DNA of 64,000 nt from Falsigemmobacter faecalis. Lineage in GTDB: Bacteria > Pseudomonadota > Alphaproteobacteria > Rhodobacterales > Rhodobacteraceae. A model generated the notes under the pieces. That model was not told the DNA's origin. It ran no database searches and saw nothing but the letters and a program-made list of their open reading frames with translations. Numbering within the stretch: the first letter of the stretch is position 1; every line of letters begins with the position of its first letter. A program made the translations under genes and the position numbers. Below, in pieces: positions 18,024 to 27,669 of this stretch. Where the stretch lies: contig NZ_RRAZ01000004.1 in NCBI RefSeq assembly GCF_003863335.1, positions 1-64,000 of the forward strand. The letters run 5' to 3'.

Positions 18024-19601
18024 TCAGGCCTTTTTCCAGATCAGATTGCGCGCCAGCCAGACGCTGAGGCGGATCGCCTCAGGCGCACCGCCTTCATCCC
18101 GGATCAGTTTCATCGTCCAGTCCCCCGGAGCGGGGGCATCCAGCGAGCGGCGGGTGACAAGCTGCCAGTGATCTTTCGCGGCAGGCCGGATCAGCTCCGG
18201 CCGCCCGGTGCCAAGCGGGCCTTTAAAGATCGCATAGCCCATGCCGCCCTGCGTGGTGATCTCCATCTCAGAGCCGATCTCTTCGCAGATCCAGCGCCCG
18301 GTCAGATCCTGCGGCGAGGTGGCAAGATCACGCGCGAGAGGGGTCAGCCGCGCAGCGTAATTCTCAAGGCCGCGCGCCATGACCAGATCCGCGCCGTCCC
18401 GCGCAGCCTTCACAAAGCCGCCCTTCAGGCTGCCATCGGCCTGACCGGCCAGACCATCCGGCCCGGTGCCGAAGTGCAGCCGTGCATGGCTGCCCTGCGG
18501 CTCGATGCGCGCCAGAAGCCCGGTCTCTTCGCAATACCACTGGCCTGCCAGATCGGCGGCCACCGGATGCGCAGCCACAGACGTCACGCCCAGCGCGGCG
18601 CGGGCAATGCCATGGGCCGCGCCATGGGCATCGCCGTGGTGATTAAGCAGCACCACAACCGAAAAGCGGCTGTCGCGCCCCGCCATGCGGTAGGCCCGAA
18701 AGCCCCGCAAAGCGCCGCCATGGCCGGTGAAATGATCCCCGCCGATGCCATGATGCTGCAGGCCAAAGCCGTAATGCGCCCGCGTGCCATCGCGAAAGCT
18801 CTGCGGCGCGGCGGCAAGGTTGTAAAGCGAGGCGGGATCGTCGCGGGTCGCGTCAATCCAGCCCTCATAGCTGCACATATCGTTGAGCGAGGCCGCCATC
18901 CCCGCATCACCCATCCACCAGAGGCCGTTTTCGGCAGGCAGATAGCCGGTCTCTTCGCTGCCCTCATAGCCCGCGATGCCGTCGGGCGCGGTGCGGGTAT
19001 CAGCGGCCAGATAAGCCGCCTCCATCCCCGCAGGTGCCAGGACATGACGCGAGAGCAGATCGGCAAAGGCCGCACCGGTCTCAGCCTCAATCAGATCGGC
19101 GATCAGACGGAAATTGCCGTTGTTATAGCTGTAGCGCGTGCCCGGCGCGAAATGCGGGCTTTGCAGATAAGCAAAAACGCGGGCGGCATCTTCGGGGGCA
19201 AAGAACTGCTCGGCCTTTGCGCCCATCAAAATGGTCTGCGCCCAGTAGTCGCGCAGGCCCGACTGGTTGTTCGCCAGATCCCGGACCTTCGGCAGATCGC
19301 CTTTGAAATTCGGCAGATGCGCGAGCAGACGTGCATCCAGCGCCTCCGGGGCCCCACAGGCCGCCAGCATCACCATGCAGGTGAACTGCTTGGAAATCGA
19401 GCAGAGCGGGATGCGCGTCTGCGCCGTCATCGCCTGCCCGGTCTCAAGATTGGCATAGCCCCAGACCCGCTCGGCTATGACCCTTCCTTCGTGCAGAATG
19501 GCAGCGGCGCCGCCGGGGCCGCGCAGGCTTTGCGGCAGGGCGTTCAGCGCGGCCTCTGCCGCACTTAGAGATAGTCTGGTCACGTCGGGTCTCCGGCTCA
19601 T
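18024..19601 (-). CDS. dap: S12-family D-aminopeptidase (Dap-like serine hydrolase)
   Basis: 525 residues, close to the 520 of the Ochrobactrum anthropi D-aminopeptidase. The catalytic S-x-x-K motif is SISK in PLCSISKQFTC near residue 69. The tyrosine motif is YSYNNGNF, and GHGGALRGF is the third box. After the beta-lactamase-like domain (to about residue 330) come the two C-terminal beta-barrel domains that restrict this enzyme to D-aminopeptidase activity (TGRWICEEIG-type repeats). No signal peptide, so cytoplasmic. It is the first gene of the peptidase unit and is divergent from the IMPACT-family gene 76 bp away. Confidence 0.9.
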   Translation of the reverse strand: MSRRPDVTRLSLSAAEAALNALPQSLRGPGGAAAILHEGRVIAERVWGYANLETGQAMTAQTRIPLCSISKQFTCMVMLAACGAPEALDARLLAHLPNFKGDLPKVRDLANNQSGLRDYWAQTILMGAKAEQFFAPEDAARVFAYLQSPHFAPGTRYSYNNGNFRLIADLIEAETGAAFADLLSRHVLAPAGMEAAYLAADTRTAPDGIAGYEGSEETGYLPAENGLWWMGDAGMAASLNDMCSYEGWIDATRDDPASLYNLAAAPQSFRDGTRAHYGFGLQHHGIGGDHFTGHGGALRGFRAYRMAGRDSRFSVVVLLNHHGDAHGAAHGIARAALGVTSVAAHPVAADLAGQWYCEETGLLARIEPQGSHARLHFGTGPDGLAGQADGSLKGGFVKAARDGADLVMARGLENYAARLTPLARDLATSPQDLTGRWICEEIGSEMEITTQGGMGYAIFKGPLGTGRPELIRPAAKDHWQLVTRRSLDAPAPGDWTMKLIRDEGGAPEAIRLSVWLARNLIWKKA

Positions 19602-19677
19602 GCGGGGCTAACATGCCGAAGTGCAACCAAAAGGGGAAGAGCTTGACGCAGCCCCTCAGGACAGCCAGAGGAAAGCC

Positions 19678-20037
19678 ATGCAGACGCTTGATAACATCAT
19701 CTCAGATCGCGGCTCGCGCTATGCCGTCAGCTTTGGCCCCTGCAAAGATGCGGGCGAGGCAAAGGCCTTTCTGACCGCGCTGAAAAAAGACCGCAAATTC
19801 GCCAAAGCCACCCATAACACCTGGGGGGCCTGGACCGACGAGGGGCCGCTGCGCAACGACGACGGGGAAAGCGGTGCCGCCGCGATCATCCTGCGGATGC
19901 TTGAGCGTGAAGGCGTGCGCGATCAGATTTTTGTGGTGACCCGCTGGTATGGCGGCAAACACCTCGGCGGCGACCGCTTTCGTCATGTCCAGGAGGCGGT
20001 GCGAATCGGCCTTGCCGCCCTGCGGGACGCGGGCTGA
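19678..20037 (+). CDS. IMPACT/YigZ-family protein (UPF0029 domain only)
   Basis: 119 residues with the UPF0029 signature: SRYAVSFGPCKDAGEAKAFL, KATHNTWGAW, DDGESGAAA and VVTRWYGGKHLGGDRF. YigZ and eukaryotic IMPACT share this fold; some members act on translation regulation. The C-terminal DUF1949 half of YigZ is absent. ATG at 19678 is preceded by AGAGGAA 4 bases away; the GTG at 19621 is less likely. Confidence 0.82.
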   Translation: MQTLDNIISDRGSRYAVSFGPCKDAGEAKAFLTALKKDRKFAKATHNTWGAWTDEGPLRNDDGESGAAAIILRMLEREGVRDQIFVVTRWYGGKHLGGDRFRHVQEAVRIGLAALRDAG

Positions 20038-20058
20038 ACGCAGGCGGCCCGGCGAAAT

Positions 20059-23000
20059 CTATCCCTCGCCCAGCACCTCCCGCGCCAGATCCGAGCGCTC
20101 CCAGGGGACCGAGACCCCCTCCTCATAAAGCACATCCCGCGCCTCGGAGAGCAGCGAGAGATAGCGCTTATATTCCTGCGCGCCGTTGAAATACTGGCCC
20201 CGCGTCACCTCGGCCCGGGCGCGGTTGAGGAATTCGGCATGATATTTGAAATGCGCGAACATCAGCGGCTTCGGGGCCAGCTTCACTTCCGTTGCATAAT
20301 GCAGGCTCACCGAAAACCGCATCCAGGGCTGGTACTTCAGCAAAGCGACCTTTTCAGAGACGAAGAGTTCCGGCCCTGATCCGGGCAGCAGCCGGTGGCG
20401 CAGCGCCGAGGTGCGTGCCACCGCCTCACCATAGGGGCCGCTGATGGTGGGGGTGTGCAGCAGCGCCCTGCAATCGGCGTGAGAGGCCTGCTGAAAGGGG
20501 TCGCCTGCATCAAGAGCGGCCTCCTGCAACCGGCCCTTGGGGTAAATGTCGAGCATGGAGACCGCAAAGGCGTCAGAGTCGGCGAAGTCCTCTTTGCAGA
20601 CAAACTCTGCAAGGCGGGTCTGCCTGTGGTCTCCATAGATCAGCAGCTCATCCGCATCGGCCACAAGGCTCCACTTCCCCGGCCGCAACTGCGCCATCAG
20701 CGCGATTTTCCACTCAGAGCCCTGAGCGGTTGAGCGGAAGGGGGCTTCGGCGGTGAAGACAAGGGTATCGGGCTGCTCCAGCAGAAATTCCAGCGTGCCA
20801 TCGTCTGACATATTGTCAACAAAGAGAAAGCTGGTGACGCCGAGGCGACGGTAATGGTTCAGGAAATGCCGAAGAATGAATTTCTCATTGCGCACGACCG
20901 AGATCACCGCGACCGCCGCCTCTCTCGCCGCCTGCAGACGCTCGGGCGGGCTGACGAGGACCATATGCGGTGACTGATGATGAAGCGTCACCGCCCGGTT
21001 CGCAGGCCAGATCATCGGCGGCGAGAGACGCAGGCTCTGATAGCCCCGACTGATCTCCCGGAAGGCGTCATGGGTGTCGAGATGCGCGATTTTTGTCCCC
21101 GAGATCGCCGAGGGGAAAAAGCCCGCGCACCAGCGTACCACCGGGGCACCCCCATCGTGCACCCGGCGCATCAGCATGGCATTGCAGTCTTTCTGCTGCG
21201 GCGCGATCCCGGCCAGCGCCAGAAGATCACCGACCAGTTTGTCCTCTGAATATGACACGCTGCGCAGCCGCTGGCCGGCGCTGCTCTCAGCCTGGGCTCT
21301 CAGGGCCAGCAGGCTGCGGCGGCTCAGCGCATAGCCCGAGCCGCCATCGGTATAGGCGGAGGGTTCGGGGGATTTATCCAGCTCCATCCGCGCGCGCAGC
21401 GACTGCGAGCGGCTCATATGCCAGGCTGAGGGCTTTTGCCCGGCGTCGCGTTTGATCACCCGGCCGTGATAGTCGCAAAGCCGATGGCTGAGGCTGCAGA
21501 AATACTCCTGCACATCCAGATAGCAGTCGTCATCGATCTTCAGGATATGACTGAAGGGCGTGTGCTCTGCCGCCCAGGCCAGCATGGCGAGGCTTTTGGC
21601 CGGAAGGGCTTCATAGGTATCCCCGGCGCTCACCCGCAGCACATCGCCCTCGGGGCTGCCATCGCCGTCACCGACAACAATCAGGCAGGGGATGCCCAGC
21701 GCCTCCAGATCGCGCATCCAGGTTTCACGGATGCGGGCCACCCGGGTCGCCAGATTGGCCTTGCACGAATAGACCAGCACCAGGGTGTCAAAGAGCGCCG
21801 GGGTCTGCAGCCATCTTGCGCGCCAGTCGGATGCGACCTCCCCCCGCCGCACCGGATGGCTCAGACGGGCGGTCAGCTGCGCCAGCAGCGCCGCCTGGAA
21901 CGCCCCCGCAGAGGCGGGGGTCATGAGCGCTGACAGACGGGCCGCCGCTGCCGCCACCACCGGATCATTGATCGTCAGGTCCGGCGTCTGTGCCAGCAGC
22001 CGTCCGATCAGCGGCTCAAGCAGCCTCTGCAAGGCCCTGTGCCCGACCCGCAGCGCATCGCAATAGACAAGCAGCGCCACATTGAACCGCAGATGCGGTG
22101 AGCGGTCCTGCCGCAGCGACAGCAGCCCTGCCTGCAGGTTGTCCAGATCACCAGGCTCGCCGCCTTCCGCGCCGCCCGAGAGGATCTTCAGGGTGAGGCG
22201 GGTCAGCTCCCGCAGCGGCTCATGGCTCTCCGAGATCCGCTCGGGATCGCGAAGCCGCCGCACGGCCTCGCGCGCCGGCGCATGAAACCGCTCTGGCGCG
22301 GCAGGGGCATCGGGAAAGGCGAGCGCACGAATGAGCTCGCTGCGAAAGCCCTCGGACTGGCAGTCGGCCTCTTCGCTCTGCGTCAGCAGGCCGGTCGGGC
22401 CCAGAAGCTCAATCCGCATCCTTTCGGTGCCAAAAACCTCCAGCTGCGCGAAGAACCGCAGGGCTCTGCGCAGAGCTGCCGGATCACCAGGCTCCTGCGC
22501 TGCGCGCGCCTCTGCATGGCTTTGCACCGCCGCGAAACCCGCCTGACCGCGGGCCAGCAGCAGCGAGCCTGCGGCGAAGTCCGGCAGATCTGCGGCAAGG
22601 CGCTGCCAGAAGGTGGGCGAAAAGCCGTGACAGCGCAGCGCGGACCGCTCAATCCGGTCCCTGAGCCAGACAGGCAGGCGCGGCGCGGCCATCAGAAGTG
22701 CCACCGAGGTTGCAATCATATTGCGGCAGGGACCACGGCCCCAATAGCTCGCGGCCATCCGCTCTGAGAGGGTCAGAAAGCCAAAGATGATGCGCTGCAT
22801 CCTTTCAAGCCCGAGCCCGGGATCCGGGGTCAGCACGCTCGCTCTGACCGCCTGCCCGATGGCGGCGGTATTGAGCCAGCCAGTCGTCAGCCCCGCCAGC
22901 GCCTCAAGCCGCTCTGCCAGCTCCTCAAAGCTCCCCCGCATCGCCAGCCAGGGCAGGGCAAGGGAAATGCCCTCGCCGTCGCTGGCCCGAAAGCGCCCCT

Positions 23001-24150
23001 CCCGGGAGGCGCAGGCCCTGCGCCAGACCGCATAAAGCGCGTCGAAGTTCCCGATGCGGCAGAAGTGTTCGGTGAAGACCAGCAGCGCCTGCTCCGTCAC
23101 CTCCGGTGCGACGGCTGGCAGATGCGCGGCAGCAGCAGTGAGGATGTCGCCGTGACGGCCCTCCTCAGCGGAAGCGAGCAGGGCCGTCACCTCGCTTTTC
23201 CAGCCCGCGATCAGCACCTCCTCAAGGCTTTGCGGCGGCGAAGGCGGCGGCAGGGCGGCAGACGGATCTTCCGCCTCGGGCAGATCCATAAAAGCGGAGA
23301 GCTGATAGCTTTCCGTCGCGCGCCGGATGTACGCCACGGTCTGCGGTGACAACCGGGGCAGCAGACCGGCGTATTTCACATGCTCCAGCGCAGAGATCAC
23401 CTCAAAGCGGGACTGAAGCGGATCCGGACAGCGCTGTGCGAGCGCCTCAATCGCACTGACCACGGCGGCGCGGGTTAAAATCAGCTCCGGCTGCTCCGGC
23501 GCGGCATGGGGGGGGCCGATCTTTGCGCTCAGGCTTTCCCCCACGCCCTCCAGACTCCAGAGAAATCCCGGCAGCACGGCCTGCAGGCTGCTCAGGGCGG
23601 CGCGCCCGGTCTGCGGCCTCTCGCAGGCGCAGGGCAAGGTGATGTCGGTGCCCGCGATCTCCAGCGTCACCAGGGCGGGATCATCGCCAAGCGGCAGATC
23701 ATAGCCGTAAATCATCAGATCTTCGCCGAACTTCAGTTCGGGCACCACGATCTGCGGGGCGGGGTCTCCCTTGACCTTCAGTGTCCCGAAAATCAGATCC
23801 GGCGGCAGTTCCAGGCAGTCAATGGCGCTCAGGTCCAGGCGCTGACGCGACAGACCCGCACTCAAAACGCCATTGAGGCGCAGTTCCAGCCCGTCCTTCA
23901 CAACGCTGACCGATACCGCCAGCGGCAGGGTTTCATCTGCAGACAGGGGCAAGCTGCGGGGTTTGCCCCAGACGCCATTCCTGAACCGGCTGATAAGCAC
24001 CACCTTTTCGGCAGGGCGCAGCGACAGATGCAGCGGGATCTCTGCCGAGCGCAGCCTGCGGAAGTTCAGCTGATGCCACTGCCCCTCCCGCGCCTCGAGT
24101 GAAAATTCGACGGAGAACCCGTCCGTGACCTGGCACAGCAGCAGTTTCAT
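20059..24150 (-). CDS. Giant two-domain glycosyltransferase-like protein
   Basis: About 1363 residues. Residues 1-200 look beta-rich with no recognised family. Residues 230-770 are helical and Ala/Leu-rich, again unassigned. Around 800-1000 lies a fringe/galactosyltransferase (GT31)-like segment (VLVYSCKANLATRVARIRET, then HILKIDDDCYLDV near residue 870, the DxD metal site, and DGGSGYALSRRSL). Residues 1080-1300 resemble GT2-like PF13704 (ISVVRNEKFILRHFLNHYRR, VDNMSDDGT, LVADADELLI). It is probably a bifunctional transferase building a surface glycan. The start is uncertain: the frame opens at TTG 24213, and ATG 24150 lacks a clear ribosome binding site. Confidence 0.75.
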   Translation of the reverse strand: MKLLLCQVTDGFSVEFSLEAREGQWHQLNFRRLRSAEIPLHLSLRPAEKVVLISRFRNGVWGKPRSLPLSADETLPLAVSVSVVKDGLELRLNGVLSAGLSRQRLDLSAIDCLELPPDLIFGTLKVKGDPAPQIVVPELKFGEDLMIYGYDLPLGDDPALVTLEIAGTDITLPCACERPQTGRAALSSLQAVLPGFLWSLEGVGESLSAKIGPPHAAPEQPELILTRAAVVSAIEALAQRCPDPLQSRFEVISALEHVKYAGLLPRLSPQTVAYIRRATESYQLSAFMDLPEAEDPSAALPPPSPPQSLEEVLIAGWKSEVTALLASAEEGRHGDILTAAAAHLPAVAPEVTEQALLVFTEHFCRIGNFDALYAVWRRACASREGRFRASDGEGISLALPWLAMRGSFEELAERLEALAGLTTGWLNTAAIGQAVRASVLTPDPGLGLERMQRIIFGFLTLSERMAASYWGRGPCRNMIATSVALLMAAPRLPVWLRDRIERSALRCHGFSPTFWQRLAADLPDFAAGSLLLARGQAGFAAVQSHAEARAAQEPGDPAALRRALRFFAQLEVFGTERMRIELLGPTGLLTQSEEADCQSEGFRSELIRALAFPDAPAAPERFHAPAREAVRRLRDPERISESHEPLRELTRLTLKILSGGAEGGEPGDLDNLQAGLLSLRQDRSPHLRFNVALLVYCDALRVGHRALQRLLEPLIGRLLAQTPDLTINDPVVAAAAARLSALMTPASAGAFQAALLAQLTARLSHPVRRGEVASDWRARWLQTPALFDTLVLVYSCKANLATRVARIRETWMRDLEALGIPCLIVVGDGDGSPEGDVLRVSAGDTYEALPAKSLAMLAWAAEHTPFSHILKIDDDCYLDVQEYFCSLSHRLCDYHGRVIKRDAGQKPSAWHMSRSQSLRARMELDKSPEPSAYTDGGSGYALSRRSLLALRAQAESSAGQRLRSVSYSEDKLVGDLLALAGIAPQQKDCNAMLMRRVHDGGAPVVRWCAGFFPSAISGTKIAHLDTHDAFREISRGYQSLRLSPPMIWPANRAVTLHHQSPHMVLVSPPERLQAAREAAVAVISVVRNEKFILRHFLNHYRRLGVTSFLFVDNMSDDGTLEFLLEQPDTLVFTAEAPFRSTAQGSEWKIALMAQLRPGKWSLVADADELLIYGDHRQTRLAEFVCKEDFADSDAFAVSMLDIYPKGRLQEAALDAGDPFQQASHADCRALLHTPTISGPYGEAVARTSALRHRLLPGSGPELFVSEKVALLKYQPWMRFSVSLHYATEVKLAPKPLMFAHFKYHAEFLNRARAEVTRGQYFNGAQEYKRYLSLLSEARDVLYEEGVSVPWERSDLAREVLGEG

Positions 24151-24277
24151 CGGCGCACTCACACTGACACAGAGGACCGGAACCGCGGTCCCCGACTGGT
24201 TAACGGAAATCAACCTTAAGTTGATTCGACTGCGCCGCCTGCGTCAACCCTCTTGTGCCTGCCGGACAGCGCCGGGC

Positions 24278-25159
24278 TTACCCGACCCGCAAAAGGCAGC
24301 CCGCTGCGGCGCGGCGCATGGCCCGGGTCAGCGGCTGCAGGATCCCCGCCGCCTGCCGCGTATACTGCCAGTAAAGCGGCACATCGAGCACCTGGCCCGG
24401 GATCACCTCACACAGCCGCCCCGCGGCGATATGATCGCGCACCAGGGCCTCGGGGTTCATCCCCCAGCCAAGCCCCGCCAGCGCCCCGTCCACAAAGCCC
24501 TGCGAAGAGGCCAGCCGATGCGTGCGATAGGCAAGCGGCCGCCCGGTCACCTGCGCCAGCCAGTCCGACTGCAGCCGGTCCTTGTCGGAAAAGGTGATCG
24601 CCGGGGCATGAGCGAGGCTCTCTGCGGTGACCCCACTTGCAAACCAGCGCGTCATAAAGCCGGGGCTGGCGGTCGCAAGATAACGCAAAGCGCCCAGCGC
24701 CTCGGTCTCGCAGCCCTGCAGGGGGCCGGGGTGCGAAGTGACGGCCCCCGCCACATCACCGCGCTTCAGCCAGTCCTGCGAAAAGCTCTGATCGTCGATC
24801 TCCAGATCGAAAAGCACCCCCTCCACTTCGGCCAGCGCCGGGATGACCCAGGTGGCAAGGCTGTCGGCATTGACCGCCAGCCGCAGGGTGACCGGCCCCT
24901 GCCCTTCGAGATCCAGATCCCGCGCAAGTCCCGCCTCCAGCAGCGAAAGCTCTTCAAAATGGCGGATCAGCCGCAGCCCCGCCGGGGTGGCGCGCGCAGG
25001 GGTTCCACGGCGGATCAACAGACAGCCGATGCGCTCTTCCAGCGCCTTCAGCCGCAGCGAGACCGCAGGCGGCGTGACCCCGAGTTGCGAGGCCGCGGCC
25101 TCAAAACTGCCGCGGCGGTAAATGGCCGCGAGGGCCGCAAGCTGGCCGGGATCAATCAT
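24278..25159 (-). CDS. argP: LysR-family regulator ArgP (LysG-like)
   Basis: 293 residues. The N terminus (MIDPGQLAALAAIYRRGSFEAAASQLGVTP, helix-turn-helix) and the overall length fit the ArgP/LysG branch. These sense lysine or arginine and control an amino-acid exporter. The gene is divergent from a lysE exporter gene with 84 bp between the starts, the classic argP-argO/lysG-lysE arrangement. It ends 128 bp before the giant glycosyltransferase start, with no terminator seen between. Confidence 0.9.
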   Translation of the reverse strand: MIDPGQLAALAAIYRRGSFEAAASQLGVTPPAVSLRLKALEERIGCLLIRRGTPARATPAGLRLIRHFEELSLLEAGLARDLDLEGQGPVTLRLAVNADSLATWVIPALAEVEGVLFDLEIDDQSFSQDWLKRGDVAGAVTSHPGPLQGCETEALGALRYLATASPGFMTRWFASGVTAESLAHAPAITFSDKDRLQSDWLAQVTGRPLAYRTHRLASSQGFVDGALAGLGWGMNPEALVRDHIAAGRLCEVIPGQVLDVPLYWQYTRQAAGILQPLTRAMRRAAAGCLLRVG

Positions 25160-25243
25160 AAGCGCGCCTTATCTGAGGAAAGGATCTTTAATTTGCCTTA
25201 TCCTGCACCAGAGGCCAGGAGAGAGGCAACGAAAGGATTTCCC
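25160..25243. promoter_or_regulatory. argP-lysE divergent promoter region with direct repeat
   Basis: The 84-bp gap contains the 8-mer GCCTTATC twice (25166-25173 and 25195-25202), 29 bp apart, about three helical turns. These could be ArgP contact sites; that is inference from position only. Confidence 0.35.
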
Positions 25244-25852
25244 ATGCTTCAGGCCCTCCTGGCAGGCTTTGCCACCAGCTTTGGATTGATCGCCGCGATC
25301 GGGGCGCAAAACGCCTTCGTGCTGCGCCAGGGGCTGCGGCGGGAACATGTGGGGCCGGTGGTGGCGATCTGTGCGCTGTCCGATGCGCTGCTGATCGCGG
25401 CCGGGGTCGGCGGCTTTGGCGCGCTGGTCCGGGCCACGCCCTGGCTGGGGCCGCTGATGATGTGGCTTGGCGCGGTTTTTCTCTTTTACTACGGGTCCTT
25501 GCGTTTTCGCGCGGCGCTGAAGGGGGGCGCGGCGCTGATGCCTGCCGAAGGCCAGTCGGTGCCTTTGGGCAAGACCATTGCCACCTGCCTTCTCTTCACC
25601 TGGGCCAATCCGCATGTCTATCTCGATACCGTGGTGCTGCTCGGCGGGCTCTCGGCACAATATGCGCCTTTCCAATGGGTCTTTGGCCTTGCGGGGGCTG
25701 CAGCCTCGGTGATCTTTTTCTCGGCGCTTGGCTTTGGGGCGCGGCTGATGGCACCGCTTTTTGCACAGCCGAAAGCCTGGGTGGTGCTGGAGGGCGTCGT
25801 GGGCTGCACCATGTGGCTGATCGCCCTCTCGCTGGTGCTGCGGGGGCTGTGA
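25244..25852 (+). CDS. lysE: LysE/ArgO-family amino-acid exporter
   Basis: 202 residues, with six predicted membrane helices. The start MLQALLAGFATSFGLIAAIGAQNAFVLRQG carries the family-defining IGAQNAFVLRQG motif, and TWANPHVYLDTVVLLG is also conserved. It exports basic amino acids (lysine, arginine). ATG at 25244 follows GAAAGGA 7 bases upstream. The open frame runs about 1.1 kb further upstream antisense to argP and is not coding there. Confidence 0.92.
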   Translation: MLQALLAGFATSFGLIAAIGAQNAFVLRQGLRREHVGPVVAICALSDALLIAAGVGGFGALVRATPWLGPLMMWLGAVFLFYYGSLRFRAALKGGAALMPAEGQSVPLGKTIATCLLFTWANPHVYLDTVVLLGGLSAQYAPFQWVFGLAGAAASVIFFSALGFGARLMAPLFAQPKAWVVLEGVVGCTMWLIALSLVLRGL

Positions 25853-25900
25853 CATGGTCTGGGGAATTGACCGCCCCGCCGCTTCGGGGCAGAAGGCCTT

Positions 25901-26245
25901 ATGCTGATTTATAAGATCTTCCGCCGCCCTGAGTATGAAGCTTTCACCAGTGCCGGACGCACCTCGGGCGCGCCGGTTGATCTGGCCGATGGCTATATTC
26001 ACTTCTCCACCGCCGCCCAGGTCCGCGAAACCGCGGCCAAGCACTTCAAAGGCGAAGCGGATCTGATCCTGCTCGCTCTTGAGGCCGAAGCCCTGGGCGA
26101 TGCGCTGAAGTGGGAGCCCTCGCGCGGCGGCGCGCTCTTTCCCCATCTCTATCGTGACCTGACCCGCGCTGATGTGCTGTGGCAGGCGCCTTTGCCGCTT
26201 ACGCTGAACGCGCAGGGGCATGACTTCCCGGAAGGTGTATTGTGA
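25901..26245 (+). CDS. DUF952-domain protein
   Basis: 114 residues, nearly all one DUF952 domain: [18 protein letters not shown] and the [16 protein letters not shown] segment are typical. The function is unknown. ATG at 25901 follows AGAAGG. Its stop overlaps the GTG start of pyrD by 4 bp, so translation of the two is probably coupled. DUF952-pyrD adjacency is frequent in Rhodobacteraceae, from memory. Confidence 0.87.
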   Translation: MLIYKIFRRPEYEAFTSAGRTSGAPVDLADGYIHFSTAAQVRETAAKHFKGEADLILLALEAEALGDALKWEPSRGGALFPHLYRDLTRADVLWQAPLPLTLNAQGHDFPEGVL

Positions 26246-27306
26246 AGCAACTGGTCGAAACTCTCGGGCTGAAGGCCCTTCATAAACTCGACCCCGAGCA
26301 GGCCCATCACCTCTCGATCCGCGCGCTGCAAACGGGCCTCGTGCCGATGTCGGGGCTGATCACCTCGCCGCGGCTGAAGACCACGGTGGGCGGGCTGGAT
26401 CTGCCGAACCCGGTGGGGCTGGCAGCGGGCTATGACAAAAACGCGCAAGTGGTGGACCAGCTTTGCAAAGCGGGTTTCGGCTTTGTGGAAGTGGGGGCGG
26501 CAACCCCGCGCCCACAGCCAGGCAACCCGAAACCGCGTCTCTTCCGGCTGACCGAGGACCGCGCGGTCATCAACCGCTTTGGCTTTAACAATGAAGGCGC
26601 AGATGCGATTGCCGCGCGCCTGCGCGCCCGCACCCTGGGCGCGGTGCCGGTGGGTCTGAACCTCGGCGCCAATAAAGACAGCATCGACCGCGCCGGGGAT
26701 TTCGCCCATGTGCTGCGGGTCTGCGGTCCGTTCATTGATTTTGCGACCGTGAATGTGTCGTCGCCCAATACCGAAAAGCTGCGCGATCTTCAGGGGGCAG
26801 CCGCGCTTTCGGCGCTGCTCGCCGGTGTGATGGAGGCGCGGTCGGGCCTCAGCCGCCGCATCCCGGTCTTCCTGAAGATCGCCCCCGATCTCAACAGCGA
26901 GGAGATCGCTGAAATCGGTGAAGTGGCGCTGGCCTCGGGCCTTGATGCGGTGATCACCACCAATACGACGCTCGCGCGCGAGGGGCTGGCCTCTGCGCAT
27001 AAGGGCGAGACCGGCGGCATGTCGGGCGCGCCGCTCTTTGAGAAATCCACCCGGGTTCTGGCGCAGCTCTCCAAAGCCACCGAGGGGAAAATCCCGCTGA
27101 TCGGCGTCGGCGGCATCTCAACGCCGGAGCAGGCGATTGCCAAACTGCAGGCCGGTGCCAGCGCGGTGCAGGTCTATTCCGCCCTCGTCTATGAGGGGCT
27201 CTCGCTGATCCCGCGCATCGTCCGGGGCATTGAGAGCCACCTGCAGGCCACCGGCCTTGCCAATGTCTCGGCCCTGACCGGCTCGGGCCGCGATCAGTGG
27301 CTCTGA
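26242..27306 (+). CDS. pyrD: Dihydroorotate dehydrogenase (quinone), class 2
   Basis: 354 residues. Oxidises dihydroorotate to orotate in pyrimidine synthesis, passing electrons to the quinone pool. The N-terminal amphipathic helix ([19 protein letters not shown]) is the membrane-binding extension of class 2. [20 protein letters not shown] and [11 protein letters not shown] (with the catalytic Ser) are conserved, as are [11 protein letters not shown] and [10 protein letters not shown] at the FMN phosphate site. GTG start overlaps the DUF952 stop. It overlaps the following arsC-like gene by 10 bp. Confidence 0.95.
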   Translation: MKQLVETLGLKALHKLDPEQAHHLSIRALQTGLVPMSGLITSPRLKTTVGGLDLPNPVGLAAGYDKNAQVVDQLCKAGFGFVEVGAATPRPQPGNPKPRLFRLTEDRAVINRFGFNNEGADAIAARLRARTLGAVPVGLNLGANKDSIDRAGDFAHVLRVCGPFIDFATVNVSSPNTEKLRDLQGAAALSALLAGVMEARSGLSRRIPVFLKIAPDLNSEEIAEIGEVALASGLDAVITTNTTLAREGLASAHKGETGGMSGAPLFEKSTRVLAQLSKATEGKIPLIGVGGISTPEQAIAKLQAGASAVQVYSALVYEGLSLIPRIVRGIESHLQATGLANVSALTGSGRDQWL

Positions 27307-27626
27307 CGCTCTGGCATAACCCGCGCTGCTCCACCTCGCGCCGCGCGGTGGAGCTTTTGCAGGCGGCGGGGGCGGAGATACAGATCCGCCTTTACCTTCA
27401 GGACCCGCCCTCACGGGCAGAGCTGACAGCCCTCGGCCTGCCCGCTGCGCAATTGCTGCGCCGCAAAGACGCCCCCGAAGCGGCAGACTACAGCGCCGCG
27501 CAGATCTTTGATCTGCTGGCCGCCGAGCCCCGCCTGATAGAGCGCCCGATCCTTCTGTCGCCCCGGAGCGCCGCAATCGGCCGCCCCCCGGAAGCCCTGC
27601 TTAAGCTGCTGGAAAAGCCCCTCTGA
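27297..27626 (+). CDS. arsC: ArsC-family (glutaredoxin-type) arsenate reductase-like protein
   Basis: 109 residues, slightly short for ArsC (about 115-140). The start [19 protein letters not shown] carries the catalytic Cys11 in the Cx3R-type loop. [13 protein letters not shown] and LIERPIL (the conserved Arg before Pro) follow. It may be a true arsenate reductase or a Spx/YffB-like relative; no other ars gene is nearby. GTG at 27297 lies inside the 3' end of pyrD. Confidence 0.82.
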   Translation: MALTLWHNPRCSTSRRAVELLQAAGAEIQIRLYLQDPPSRAELTALGLPAAQLLRRKDAPEAADYSAAQIFDLLAAEPRLIERPILLSPRSAAIGRPPEALLKLLEKPL

Positions 27627-27669
27627 AGGCTTAACTCAGCAATCTGGCAAGCTCCCCTGCCCTGAGCTG

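Noticed and set aside
17019-19568. 849-codon open frame on the plus strand
   Set aside because: It runs antisense across the S58 and S12 peptidase genes, which have clear catalytic motifs. The frame is an Arg/Gln/His-rich by-product of high-GC codon use.
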